12,242 nucleotides of DNA from Monoraphidium neglectum (taxonomy: Eukaryota > Chlorophyta > Chlorophyceae > Sphaeropleales > Selenastraceae): positions 1,941 through 14,182 of the forward strand of contig NW_014012963.1 of assembly GCF_000611645.1 (NCBI RefSeq), written 5' to 3'. The stretch's first letter is position 1, and every line of letters begins with the position of its first letter. The notes below the pieces were generated by a model, which saw nothing but the letters and a program-made list of their open reading frames with translations, ran no database searches and was not told where the DNA came from. The position numbers and the translations under genes were made by a program. Below are positions 1 to 8,942 of the stretch, in pieces.

Positions 1-706
1 ATGTCGCCCTGGCGCCCGCCGGTCCCACTCGCACGGCAGCGAAAAGCGGCTGGTATAGGTTGCCATGGGTTCGATTCGTGGACTAGCGACTGGACGACTT
101 CCTAACCCAGCAGCGGCCTAGACGCCCGATGCGCGGCCCCACGCGTCCACACTGGCGGCGCCTATGATTGGGCTATGGAATTGCGCGCCAGCGTTGCTTG
201 TTGGCCGACCTCTGCCTGGCCTGGCACCTCGCCCTGGTTCTAGCGCCACGGCTTGACAGTCATTCTTATCATGCCCTCCTTGCTAGGAAGCGAGTACAGC
301 ATGTGCAGGGCGCAATGACGGGTCGCAGGAAGGCCTGCACGATCTGAAGCGCACGCAGCAGTGTTGCTTGAAACTTGATTGAATTTTACGTGAGCACTGC
401 AGCGGTGCTCAACGATGTCACCATCAGTCACTCTGAGTGATCTCGGGCTGTCACAGTGAAGACCACAGCATGGGATCGCGCTCGCGATGCTTACATGACA
501 TCTAAGATGATCACGCAGCTACATGATATTGGCATGTTATGATCTTCGCCCGCGCATGCAATCCAACCATCCGTGTATGATCCTCCTCTTGGCACGTGTT
601 ATACATAGCAACATCAGTCCTAGCATCAGGAGCATGTAGCTGGTCCCGCTACCCGTGTCCCTCCAAATAGGGCAGTCACGGCAGTCAACGCCAGATCGGT
701 CCAGCA
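1..706. other. Upstream intergenic region, no supported gene
   Basis: I see no convincing coding exon here on either strand. Open frames are short, carry no family motif and lack the GC-rich codon bias of the three genes downstream. Base composition drops and ATG/CAT trinucleotides become common, which fits non-coding DNA. Small palindromes are visible, for example GAGCAC/GTGCTC arms near 392-410 and TCACT/AGTGA arms near 428-440, plus a CACGTG box at 593-598. The 3' part probably contains the promoter and 5' UTR of the WD40 gene starting near 707, but no TATA-like element stands out. Confidence 0.5.
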
Positions 707-3700
707 GTGCGCTCATCTGCTGCGCCGTGCTCCCCCATGCCGCCGGCCGCGGAAAGGACAGACAGGCCGCAACTGGAGGACTGCGTAGTAGCATGCCTCG
801 TGAGCATTGATCAGCCCCCGTGGATGGCGAGCCATGCGCAACATGGCGCGCTTGCCTCGCCAACATCGACCGTCCGCCAGCAAACCGCGAGCTGCCTTCT
901 CACCCCGCGGCCAACCCCACAACAGGATATCCCTGGGACCCAAGAAGCCCACGCAATCCCCACTACCAGCGTCTGCGTCGGCACCGCGCCGCCGCAGCCG
1001 CGGGACGCGTCCTGCCAGGCCCGACAGCAATCGGACGCCGCAAGCCAGGCTGATGCAGGCGCCGCGGCCGCCGACCGAGCGGCGGCGGCGCAAAGCGCCG
1101 GCCGTGCGGCGGCGGATGCGGCGGCGGGGCTGGGAGCGTTCCTGGCGTGCGTCGCGCCGCGCATGCTGGAGCAGCTGTCGGCCGGGCCGGCGGCGGTGGC
1201 CGTAGGGGCGGCGGCCGGCGGCCCAGGCGGCTGGCAGAGATGGGCCGGCCACAACTCGGACGTGAGCTGCTTCCTCCACAATCGCATCCACGCGGCACGT
1301 CTTGTGCAGTCAAACGTTTGGCATCCACGCGGCACGTCTTGTGCAGTCAACCGTTTGGCATGGATTCCATGCCTGCCAGCAGCCAGTTTAAGCGTGGGCT
1401 CGCAATTCAAGGCTTTGTAATTCACATTCCAGGCACCACACAACGCCTGCAGGACCTTCGAGCGGAGCAGCTGCACTCGCTGCGCGCGTCTTCTGGCAGC
1501 GGCGCCGCCAAGCAGCAGCAACAGCAGCAGCGCAGATCGGGGCACGGCGGCGGAAGGGAGCTCGTGGTTACCGCGCTGGACTGGAATAAGACCGGCCACA
1601 CACTGGCCGCAGCGTATGGCAGGTGACACACAGGGGGCAAGGGCGCGGTCGGCCGGCGCCACAGCCGCTGCTGGGGGCTGCCGTGGCAGCGGTAGGCTTG
1701 GACACGCCCCTGCTGGCAGCCTCGTCATGCTGCTTACATTACAGAAGCGCATATTGTGATCCCTGCCACAAATTTGGCTCCACCTAGATGTGTATTAGAA
1801 CTTGCACGGGTTTGTGCATTCAACAAGGCCTTGCACACCTGACTTGCGAATTCAGGCACGACATCGCAGGGTGGTGCGACACCCCAGGCTTAGTGGCCAC
1901 TTGGAACCTCGCGCACGGGCCCATGGGAGTGGCGCGCGAGCGCCTGCTGCCCATCGACTGCTGTGCCACAGCGGTCGCCTTCCACCCCACAGAGCCGGTG
2001 AGCAGCGATGGGGTTGGAATCTCAGTGCTGCAGGGCCTGCCTTGGCGCGCGCTCCGCGGCTGTCTGGGTGATGAAAAGCTCAGCAGCATAAATGCCATGG
2101 GAGACAAAGTTGGCTGGGTGATGTCCTGCAGCCAGGCTTCATCCCTTCGCGGTCACATCCAATTCACAGCGAAAAGCCAAGGCGTGCGTTATGTGTTGGC
2201 GAGGAGCCGCTGCCCCACGCCCGCGCCGCGACCCCACACACACGTAGAAGCCGGCTCCCTCTCCAGCACACCCCGCCGCCCCACCCCCCACCCGTCTGAA
2301 ATCTTCGGCGCGCCCCGCCCCAGGCCCTGCTGGCCGGCGGCACCTTCAACGGAGAGGTGGTGCTGTGGGACCTGGGCAGGGACGCGGCGGCGGGGGACGA
2401 CCCGCAGGTGGCGCGCACCGACAGCCTGGGGGAGGCGCGCCACAGGGAGCCCGTGACCGCGCTGGTGAGGGGCCGGGGTTTAGGGTTTAGGTTGTAGGTG
2501 AGGGTTCACCGCGCTGGTGAGGGGCATGAGAGGGCGGCGCCCGGTCGGCTCTGAGGCCACCTCGTGGGCCTGCGGACGCTGAGGGTAGCGGGTCGGCGGC
2601 ACACAGGAGGTCGGGACAAAAAAATGGATGGTTGCTATCATAGGCGACACCGTGGGGCATGCGGGGGGAGAAGCGGGAGGCCCCAAAATCGTGGCTCGCA
2701 ACAACGGGTAGCTTTTCCCCCTCTTGCCCTGCTCGCTCAACCCGTCCCGCCCATCCGGGTGACACGGGCGACGGCGACCCCAGGCTTGGCAGTACAGCGC
2801 CGCCGAGGCGCGCCGCCACGGGGCGGGCGGCGGCGGCGCGCACCTGCTGCTGAGCCTCGGCGCAGACGGGCGGCTGCTGGTCTGGCGCGGCGCGGGCGGG
2901 CGGCTCGACAACCCTCTAATGACGTGAGCCGGGTTCCCCGCGTGCACCGACCAGCAGTCGTGACGGATTGCTGGATGCTCGGCCCCTGCAGCAGCTTGAG
3001 CCTGGTATCCACTGCCTTTATATCCTGTAGCTTGCTTCAGGCGATGCACACAGCAAGGCCGCCGGCGCAGTGCCCAACAAGACCCCCAACAAGGCTGCCC
3101 CCCTGTGCACCGCAGCGCCCCAACCCTTGCCCTCGCTGCCCGCATGCGCTCTGTGAATGCGTGTTTGCTAGGTATGAGCTGCGCTGCCCCCAGCCAGGCT
3201 CCGGTTTCGGGGCCGGGGTTCTACCGGGCGCCCTCTGCATGTCAATACCACGCGGCCGCCCTCGCTCCTCGGCGCCGGCCGCGCCCGCCGCGCCGCCGCC
3301 GGCGCCCGGCGCCGCGTCCGAGGCGGCCGGCGCCGCGTTCGTCGGTCTGGAGGGCGGGCGGCTGCTGCGCTGCCAGCTGGCGGACGCTGACGAGGCGGCC
3401 CTGCGGGAGCAGGCGCGCGCGCTGGCGGGCGGGGAGAGGCAGGAGCCGCGCTGCCCCGTGAGGGAGGCGGGCTATGAGCGGCACGAGGGGGCCGTGACGG
3501 GCGTCGCCGCGTCGCCGTTCCAGGTGCAAACGTGGGACGGGACACGCCTGCGATGGCCAGACTGGGCCAAGGGAGGCGCGCAAGCAGGCGCTTTCCCGTC
3601 TCCTGCATCCTGGTTGCAGTCAGGGGGTTGGGCAAAGCCCCCATTTGCTTGGCAAGAACACACTCAGCTGAATTTAAACTCATCGCGATTGGTTGTAAAC

Positions 3701-4623
3701 GCTTGTCAGCTTGTCACTCCTTTATTCACCGCTTGTACAGGCTCACGCCGTCCTGTCCTGTGGCACAGACGGCTGCGTGCAGCTCTTCAACTCGATGCGC
3801 CTCCGGCCCGCCCTCCGGCTGTACGCGCCGGCCGCGCCGCTGCTGGGCGTCGCGTGGTCGCCCGTGCGGCCGCTGGTTTTCGCGGCCTCGACAGGTGGGC
3901 GCGCGCCAGGGGACTGCACTCGCCGGTGTCGCTCGCGGCCTGGCTTGGTCGGGCCCGCCGTGCGTGCGTGCGTGTGCAGGACGCACATGCCAGCAGAGCC
4001 TGCTGGGCTGGTCGGCGCCAGTGCTCGAGCTCAACGGCCCGCGTAAAAATACTGGTGGGGGTTGGGGGCGGTTCTCTTCATTCTGCAACAATGATTGCTT
4101 TTCACCACCATGCAGGGGACGGCACTGTGCTGTTCTATGACCTGGGGAGGGCGCAGCAGCAGGGCGCGCTGCCGGCGCCGGCGCTGGCGCTCGACGCTCG
4201 CGATGGGGGCGGCGGCGGCGGGCGGCCCAGGCGGCGCGCGGCAGCGGCATTCAACCGCGCGGTACCTGCGCTGTTTGCCACTGCTGCAGGCGGGGAGGTC
4301 AAGGTGCGAGACTCGAGCGATGGGGCAGCGGCAGCAGCAGCAGCAGCGGTAGCAGCGGTAGCAGCGGCAGCAGCACTAGTGTCAGTTGCCCACATGACCG
4401 GGACTGCCCTGGTTCTCAAGGCAACTGCAACAATCGCGGAGATGCAGGCACCCGACTCAACATGTGCCCTTTGCTCACAGTCACACCCGTAACTAGTGGG
4501 CATATCATTTCTTGCGCTCGCACCATTCAAATGCAGGTGTGGCGGCTGCCCGAGCAGCTGGCTGGCGGCGGCGACCAGCTGCAGGCGTCAAAGCAGCTGG
4601 CACGACTGGTGCAGCTCGGTTAG
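707..4623 (+). CDS. DYNC2I2: Dynein-2 (IFT) intermediate chain, WDR34/FAP133-like WD40 protein
   Basis: Exon model: 707-1261, 1453-1622, 1856-1997, 2324-2464, 2784-2923, 3172-3523, 3741-3894, 4116-4303, 4537-4623, giving 642 aa. All eight introns are GT-AG and every phase matches. The family role is intermediate chain of cytoplasmic dynein-2, the motor for retrograde intraflagellar transport in cilia. The protein reads as a low-complexity N-terminus (about residues 1-220, with a six-Gln run at 206-211) followed by a WD40 propeller. Recognisable blades include VTALDWNKTGHTLAAAYGR (224-242) with LVATWNL (254-260), ATAVAFHPTEP then LLAGGTFNGEVVLWDL (279-306), LLSLGADGRLLVWRG, FVGLEGGRLLRC, VLSCGTDGCVQLF, LLGVAWSPVRPLVFAAST then GTVLFYDL, and the last blade ending GGEVKVWRL (about 608-618). 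The patterns AYGR, FHPTEP, GEVVLWDL and WSPVRPLVFAA match animal WDR34 in order. Human WDR34 is about 536 aa. The start at 707 is the first ATG of the open frame; ATGs at 737 and 824 are alternatives, and the first 80 or so residues are not conserved, so the true start or an extra 5' exon is uncertain. Confidence 0.85.
1284..1357. repeat. 37-bp tandem duplication in WDR34 intron 1
   Basis: Two adjacent copies of a 37-bp unit lie at 1284-1320 and 1321-1357. They differ at one base (AAACG versus AACCG), and the first four bases of a third copy follow. The repeat lies wholly inside the proposed first intron (1262-1452), so it does not alter the protein. The near identity points to a recent local duplication. 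Confidence 0.9.
2456..2525 (+). repeat. Duplicated exon 4 end with its 5' splice site (WDR34 intron 4)
   Basis: The 18-mer accgcgctggtgaggggc occurs at 2456-2473, where it spans the end of exon 4 and its donor (exon ends at 2464, GT at 2465-2466). It occurs again unchanged at 2508-2525, inside the intron. The second copy therefore carries an identical GTGAGG donor context 52 bp downstream. Use of that donor would add 52 nt and shift the frame. Confidence 0.85.
2476..2491 (+). repeat. Short TTTAGGG telomere-type motif in an intron
   Basis: The bases GGG-TTTAGGG-TTTAGG sit between the two copies of the duplicated donor in WDR34 intron 4. TTTAGGG is the plant-type telomere repeat, which is also used by many green algae. 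Two units are too few for a telomere or a proven interstitial array. They could equally be a chance GC-rich string or a scar of end-joining repair. Confidence 0.5.
4325..4375 (+). repeat. GCA/GCG trinucleotide tract in WDR34 intron 8
   Basis: A run of GCA, GCG and GTA triplets starts about 20 bp after the exon 8 donor (GT at 4304-4305). It lies in the last intron (4304-4536). Read in the frame of the preceding exon it would give poly-Ala, but splicing to 4537 restores the conserved last blade (K-VWRL), so it is treated as intronic. Confidence 0.75.
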
Positions 4624-4940
4624 CCCGCAAGGACAGCACTTTGCAAGAGCGGTGTTCTATGCCAGGATATCCCCTTACCACAGGGCATAGTTGAAATCCT
4701 TTTTCACATTTTGCAGGCAAATTGTCAGATGACAGACTGACCAACTGCAAAATCAACAATGGGTTGTGATGTGCCAAGGCAATGGCCTGGGACGTGTCAG
4801 CGATGCAAAGAGCGGCACAACTGAAGGTTGCAAAAGTCATGGTGTCGCATGCGCTGAGGCAAACAGCACAAAAAATACAAGAGGTTCAATGGCTTGGAGG
4901 TCATTCGACATCGCACACTGACCATCCCGCTACGGCACGG
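4624..4940. other. Convergent 3' spacer between WDR34 and MIP genes
   Basis: These 317 bp separate the TAG of the plus-strand WD40 gene (4621-4623) from the TGA of the minus-strand peptidase gene (4943-4941). The spacer is less GC-rich than the exons, has T-rich and A-rich patches near 4697-4715 and 4868-4880, and must hold both 3' UTRs. I found no TGTAA, the usual chlorophyte polyadenylation signal, on either strand of the spacer, so cleavage sites cannot be placed. No ORF here has a recognisable domain. Confidence 0.6.
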
Positions 4941-7900
4941 TCAGCTCTCAAACACCCAGCCCTCAAGGCCAGCCGGCATATCAGGCACCCAGACAAAATC
5001 GTCGCCGCTACCAGTTCCCTCGGCAGCGCCCCGCCATGCCTCCTCCCTCCCGGCGGCGGCCCCCTCTGGCGGCCCAGTGCCCCCCAGCGACAGCAGCAGG
5101 CGGAAGACGCTTTCCAGCGCCATGCTGGCATCGAGTGACATAACCGCCATCATCGCCGCCCGCGCCCGCGCCCGCGCCCGCGCCTCCGCCCCCGCTCCCT
5201 GCCCTTCACCAGCCGCACTGCCACTGCCGCCGCCGCCGCCGCTGCCGCCGCCGCCGCCGCTGCCGCCGCCGCCGCCGTCGCCTCCTGAGGCAGGCGACAG
5301 CAGCGTCGCCGCCGTGCCCCGCCACATGTGCGCCGCCCAGGCCCAGCAGGTGATGTACGAAAAGTAGGTGCCCCTGTGCGCCGCCACCACCGGCATGAGC
5401 GCCAGCTGGCGGCTGGTGGCGCGCGCCCAGGGGGGCGTGGAGGAGAACTCGGCCCAAGTTTGTGCCCAGGTGTCCTGGGTCGCGGCGTCTTCGGGGAACA
5501 GCCCCAGCAGCTGCTCGGCCAGCGCCGCGCACACCTTGTCCTGCGGATCGGACCCAGGATGCCTTTGTTTGAATTGTTTGTGGGTTAGTGCAGCTGTTGG
5601 GCGGCGCCCTGCTCCGGCCCTCTGCTGGAGCGGAGGGCCGTGGTCCTTGTAAAGAAACTTTACCCTGACATAAATGCGTACAGCACCACACACGCAGGGC
5701 CCAGTGTCACGCCATTCCAAGCCATGAAGCCCCAATACGCCCTTCACACCACCCTCCCAAGCCCACGATCCAAGGTACCACCACCCCACCCCGCCCACCT
5801 GCACAGCCAAGGGGCTGCCGTACCGCCACCGGTAGTGCCGCGCCAGCGCGGCCGCCAGCTCAGCAGGCGCGGGCTCGCCGGTCTCGCGGTGGCTGCAGAT
5901 GGTAGCGAGTGCCGCCGGCTCCAATAGGATTCGTTCAAACAAGGCAGAGGGCAGCTCAAGGAGGTCTGGGGCCAGGAAGCGGCCTGACAGGTGCGGGCTG
6001 CGGGGCCGCGCCTGCTCCTGCTGCTGCTGCTGCTGCTGCTCTTGCTGCTGCTGCTGCTGTCCCTCACGCTGCTGCCCCTGCCGCTGCTCCTGCTGCTGCT
6101 TCTCAAGCTCCTCTTCAAAGCTGCCCCCAGGGCCGACCGGCGGGCCCAGATTGGACGACGACAGCAGCAAGTGGACTGCGTGCCCCAGCTCGTGCCCCAA
6201 CTCCCACAATGCCGACAGCGATAGCACGCCGTCCGCAGGGGCGGCGGAGCCGTTGGTTGAGCCCGGCGCGCTGCCGCCCTGGGGGCCGCGGGGCACGGAG
6301 GATAGTCCGATCGACACCCCGGGTGCGGATGCGGCATGGGCCTGCAGCCAAGACAGCACTCGCGTAGAGCCCGGGCTGCCCGCCGCCGCAGCCGGCCCCA
6401 CGGCGCCGCCCACGGGGCCTAAATGCGCGATCGCCGCCGCCCATAGCTCGTTGGGTGACAAGTCCCCGTCGCCGCCTGCACCGCACCTGCCGCCGCCTCC
6501 ACCGCCGCCGCTGCCACTGCTGCGCCCCCGCCGCGCCCAGCGCCACGGCCCGTGCCGCAGCACGCGCGTGCCGTACCCAGCCCCAGGGTCAACATACAGC
6601 GTCCCCAGGTGGCCCCTCTGCTCATGCAGCATGGCGACCACCCAGACGCCCGGCCGCCACAGCTCGCCGCCGCCTCCGTCGCCGCCGCCGCCGCCGCCGG
6701 CGGGCGGCCGGGGGAGCAGCGCGATGCCGAGCAGGCGCCGCAGGAGGGTGGAGAAGCCGAGGAGGACGGGGCCGAGGTGGAGGTGGGGCGCGAGGGCGGC
6801 GAGGGTCGCGGCGTCGGGGGCGCACTCCTGTGGGGGACGCGCCGGGGGTGATCCGCGTCGCGCGGGTCGGTGAGTGGGAGGAACCTGGGTGTGTGTGGCA
6901 TGTTCAGCGCCCGGTATGGTGAGCGGGCTGCAGCAGCTGGGTGCGTTGCATTTGGGGCTTAACCAGGGGGGAACAGGGTGGATGTGCGTGTGAAAGAGGG
7001 CAGTCAACTTAGGCGGATGATGCCGCCCCGCAAGCGCACCACGCCCAGAAAAGCTGCCCCGCAGCTGCCGATCCTGCAAGCTAGCCCCCATACTGCCGCC
7101 TTACCGCCTCAAACAGCCGCTCCCAATCCCATGGCTCGAACGGCGGAGCCAGCGCTGGCACTCGCGCCGGCACTGGGTCTTCTTGCCGCACCGCGGCCGC
7201 CGTGCCGCCGCCCTTCCGTTCCGCCACTGCCAACCCCGATGCTGAGGCGCCGGGCGCCACCTCATCCGGTAGCCGCTGCGCTCGCGCCAGCAGGCGCTCG
7301 ACCTGCCGTTCTGCCAGGGGGCGCAGCTTCTCCGCAGCTTCCTGCAGGAACCCCGCGACTTCCACGGGCCCCGGCGCCGCCAGCCGCGCGCAGCAGAGCT
7401 CGGGAAAGCTTCCGGCCCCGCAAAGCTGCGCCATGCCGTCGCGGCAGAGCGCGAGGCGCGAGAGCGCGGCGCCGCCGGCGGCGAGCCGCGGGACCAGGCC
7501 GGCCTCGTGCGCGGCGCGGCGCGCGGCGGCGCCGGGCGCGCGCGCCAGCAGCGCGGCCGTCGCGGCGCGGGTGAGCACGACCGTGCGAGCCGCCGGCGCA
7601 TCGTCTGGGGTGCTCCTGCCGCCGCCGGCGCCGCTGCCGCTGCCGTCGCCGTCACTGCCTCCGGCGGCGCTGGCGCTGCTGCTGCTGACAGTGGGGCCCA
7701 GGGCGTCCCCAATGTCGGCTACATCCAGCAGCACGCGCGGCGCCAGCGCTGCATGGTGAGGCAATAAGGTCCTGACAGCGTCATGAGGCGTCGAAGGAGC
7801 TGCGCAGAGGAGCCCAGCCCGGCCTGCTCTGCTGTGTGTCGGCGTGGCACCTCTACGAAGGGCAGGCTCTGGTCACACGCGGCAGCGCAGCCAGGCCTAC

Positions 7901-8942
7901 GCCACACGGTTTAAATGGCGGCGCGAGCGCGGCGCGCAATGAGATGCCTGGTGCATCGCCCACGCTCGATAGGAAGATCAAAAGCCACTCCGCACCTGGA
8001 TCCCCCATTAGCTCATCCAACTGCCGCAGCAGCCCCGCCTCCTCGGCCCGCAGGCACGCGAGCCGCTGCTGCGCCACGTCTGGCGCCTCAAGCGCTGCCG
8101 CCCAGGCGCCCCCGTCGAGCGCCGCGCCGGCCGTGGCGGGGGCGCCCCCTTCAAGCGCCCGCAGCAGCGCGCCGCAAAGCCGCGCCTGCTGCTGCGTGGC
8201 GTCGGCGTCGGCCGCGGGGTGACGCTGCGGGGCCCGCTCTGGGGTGCGGCGGTGCATGGATTGCAGCCGCTTGATGAGGCCCCGGTTACTGATCAGAAAG
8301 CCTGTTTGAAGGGGGGGGGCCAAAGTGTCGTAGGACAGTTCGGGCCCATCAATCAAACATGACCCCTGTGGCCGAGTGTCCACCATGCGCGCGTCATGAG
8401 CCGGGAGGCCCCTCAAAAGCTCATGCTGCTGCAAGCGCAGCTGTCAACGATCTCGCCACGCCACGTTGATCAGTACAAGCAAATAAGCGGTTTTGGGATG
8501 CCGCAAGGAGTCCCAAGGCTGCAGGGTCCGCCGCACCTTGGTATTTGCTGCAGGCGGCCGCCACCTCGGCCCCCGCCGCCCGCCACTCCCCGTCGCTGTG
8601 CTGCGCGCTGCAGTGCGCCGCGAGCGCCGACGCATCCCTCAGGAGCACCAGCAGCTCGTCGAGGCAGAGCAGCAGGCGCGCGTCATCATTTGATGCCAGG
8701 GAGAGCGCCGACGACAGCGCCTCGGCCGCGGGCCGCCATTGGTGCCGCCACGCCCGCCGGAGGGCGTCGGGTGACGAGAGGCCGGGGACGCCCAAGAGGC
8801 CGGGTTGCTGCGCTGGATGCTGCGAGCTGTGAGGGATCCGTTCCAGCACAGCCCGAGGCACTGTGCTGCGGACCGAGCGCACGCTGCGATAGCGGCAGGC
8901 GGCCACGCCGCCGCTGCAGGGCCCGACCCTGAGGCTCCGCAT
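4941..8942 (-). CDS. MIPEP: Mitochondrial intermediate peptidase-like M3 metallopeptidase
   Basis: Exon model, in transcription order: 8942-8537, 8301-7996, 7799-7105, 6827-5799, 5540-4941, giving 1011 aa with all phases matching. The family removes octapeptides from imported precursors after the matrix processing peptidase has cut. The N-terminus (MRSLRVGPC then repeated RSVRS) is Arg/Ser-rich with no acid for over 30 residues, like a mitochondrial presequence. Next come the MIP signatures GLLGVPGLSSPDAL (family GLFGVPEL), LMGDPA...LLPHHA (family FLMG...LLPEHI), FLQEAAEKLRP, PWDWERLF, and LLGFSTLLRRLLGIAL. The zinc motif HELGH is at 681-685 (6194-6180), and the probable third ligand is Glu760 in DLLELPSALFE. 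The C-terminal part has KVCAALAEQ and TYFSYITCWAWAAHMW. Oddities are a Gln-rich insert at 713-741, a (GGGGGS)3 stretch at 901-918 and a length well above the usual 700-790 aa. The conserved His and Tyr of the family H..GY.A.YYSY motif appear replaced. ATGs at 9002 and 8987 are alternative starts in the same frame; 8942 was chosen because it gives the cleanest presequence. Confidence 0.85.
5223..5276 (-). repeat. 18-bp minisatellite coding (GGGGGS)3 in MIP exon 5
   Basis: Three head-to-tail GC-rich 18-bp units encode GGGGGS three times (protein 901-918). An alternating Ala-Arg run follows shortly after (about 5156-5184). Together they form a flexible low-complexity stretch between the TYFSYI segment and the C-terminal helices. 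The matching part of other MIPs has no such spacer. It remains in frame, so it is read as a genuine protein insertion rather than an intron. Confidence 0.8.
5541..5798 (-). other. Stop-free intron 4 of the MIP gene (258 bp)
   Basis: The donor GTGGGC begins at 5798, after the CAG codon at 5801-5799. The acceptor CAG ends at 5541. Splicing joins SPLAVQ to DKVCAALAEQ, which restores the spacing seen in other MIPs (where KKVCAAADMQ follows soon after the third-ligand helix). The intron is 86 codons long and has no stop in the gene frame, so unspliced RNA would encode a longer continuous protein. The intron reading is favoured because the 86 residues show no family resemblance. Confidence 0.7.
6012..6098 (-). 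repeat. CAG/CTG repeat coding a poly-Gln insert in the MIP zinc domain
   Basis: On the plus strand this is a CTG-rich run; on the coding strand it gives a Gln-rich segment with scattered Glu and Arg (about residues 713-741). The longest uninterrupted Gln runs are six and seven residues. It lies between HELGH (681-685) and the third-ligand Glu760, a part that is short in other M3 peptidases. Confidence 0.85.

Noticed and set aside
67..76. GGTTCGATTC, resembling a tRNA T-loop
   Set aside because: The flanking bases do not form the required 5-bp T stem, and no matching acceptor, D or anticodon arms are found nearby.
1..105. A 34-codon open frame beginning at base 1
   Set aside because: Short, no recognisable motif, and no splice donor or downstream exon that would continue it.
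1433..1452. Alternative acceptor for WDR34 exon 2 at 1431-1432
   Set aside because: It leaves two bases that do not match the phase 0 end of exon 1. The acceptor at 1451-1452 keeps frame.
811..1752. A 313-aa minus-strand open frame opposite WDR34 exons 1 and 2
   Set aside because: Low-complexity Ala/Arg/Pro content with no motif. The plus strand carries the conserved WD40 exon in the same place.
2564..4492. A 642-aa uninterrupted open frame on the plus strand
   Set aside because: It runs through four proposed introns and reads the wrong frame for exon 5 and exon 7 of the WD40 gene. Only parts of it (exons 6 and 8) carry WD40 motifs. It is open because of high GC content.
5899..6873. A 324-aa plus-strand open frame opposite MIP exon 4
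   Set aside because: It is rich in Cys, Arg and Pro runs, the complement of Gln and Gly repeats on the coding strand, and has no domain. It is a GC-driven shadow.
7742..7793. Alternative acceptor (CTGTCAG) for MIP exon 3 at about 7772
   Set aside because: It breaks the frame with the phase 1 end of exon 2. The upstream CAG ending at 7800 keeps frame and restores the LMG...LLPHH family motif.
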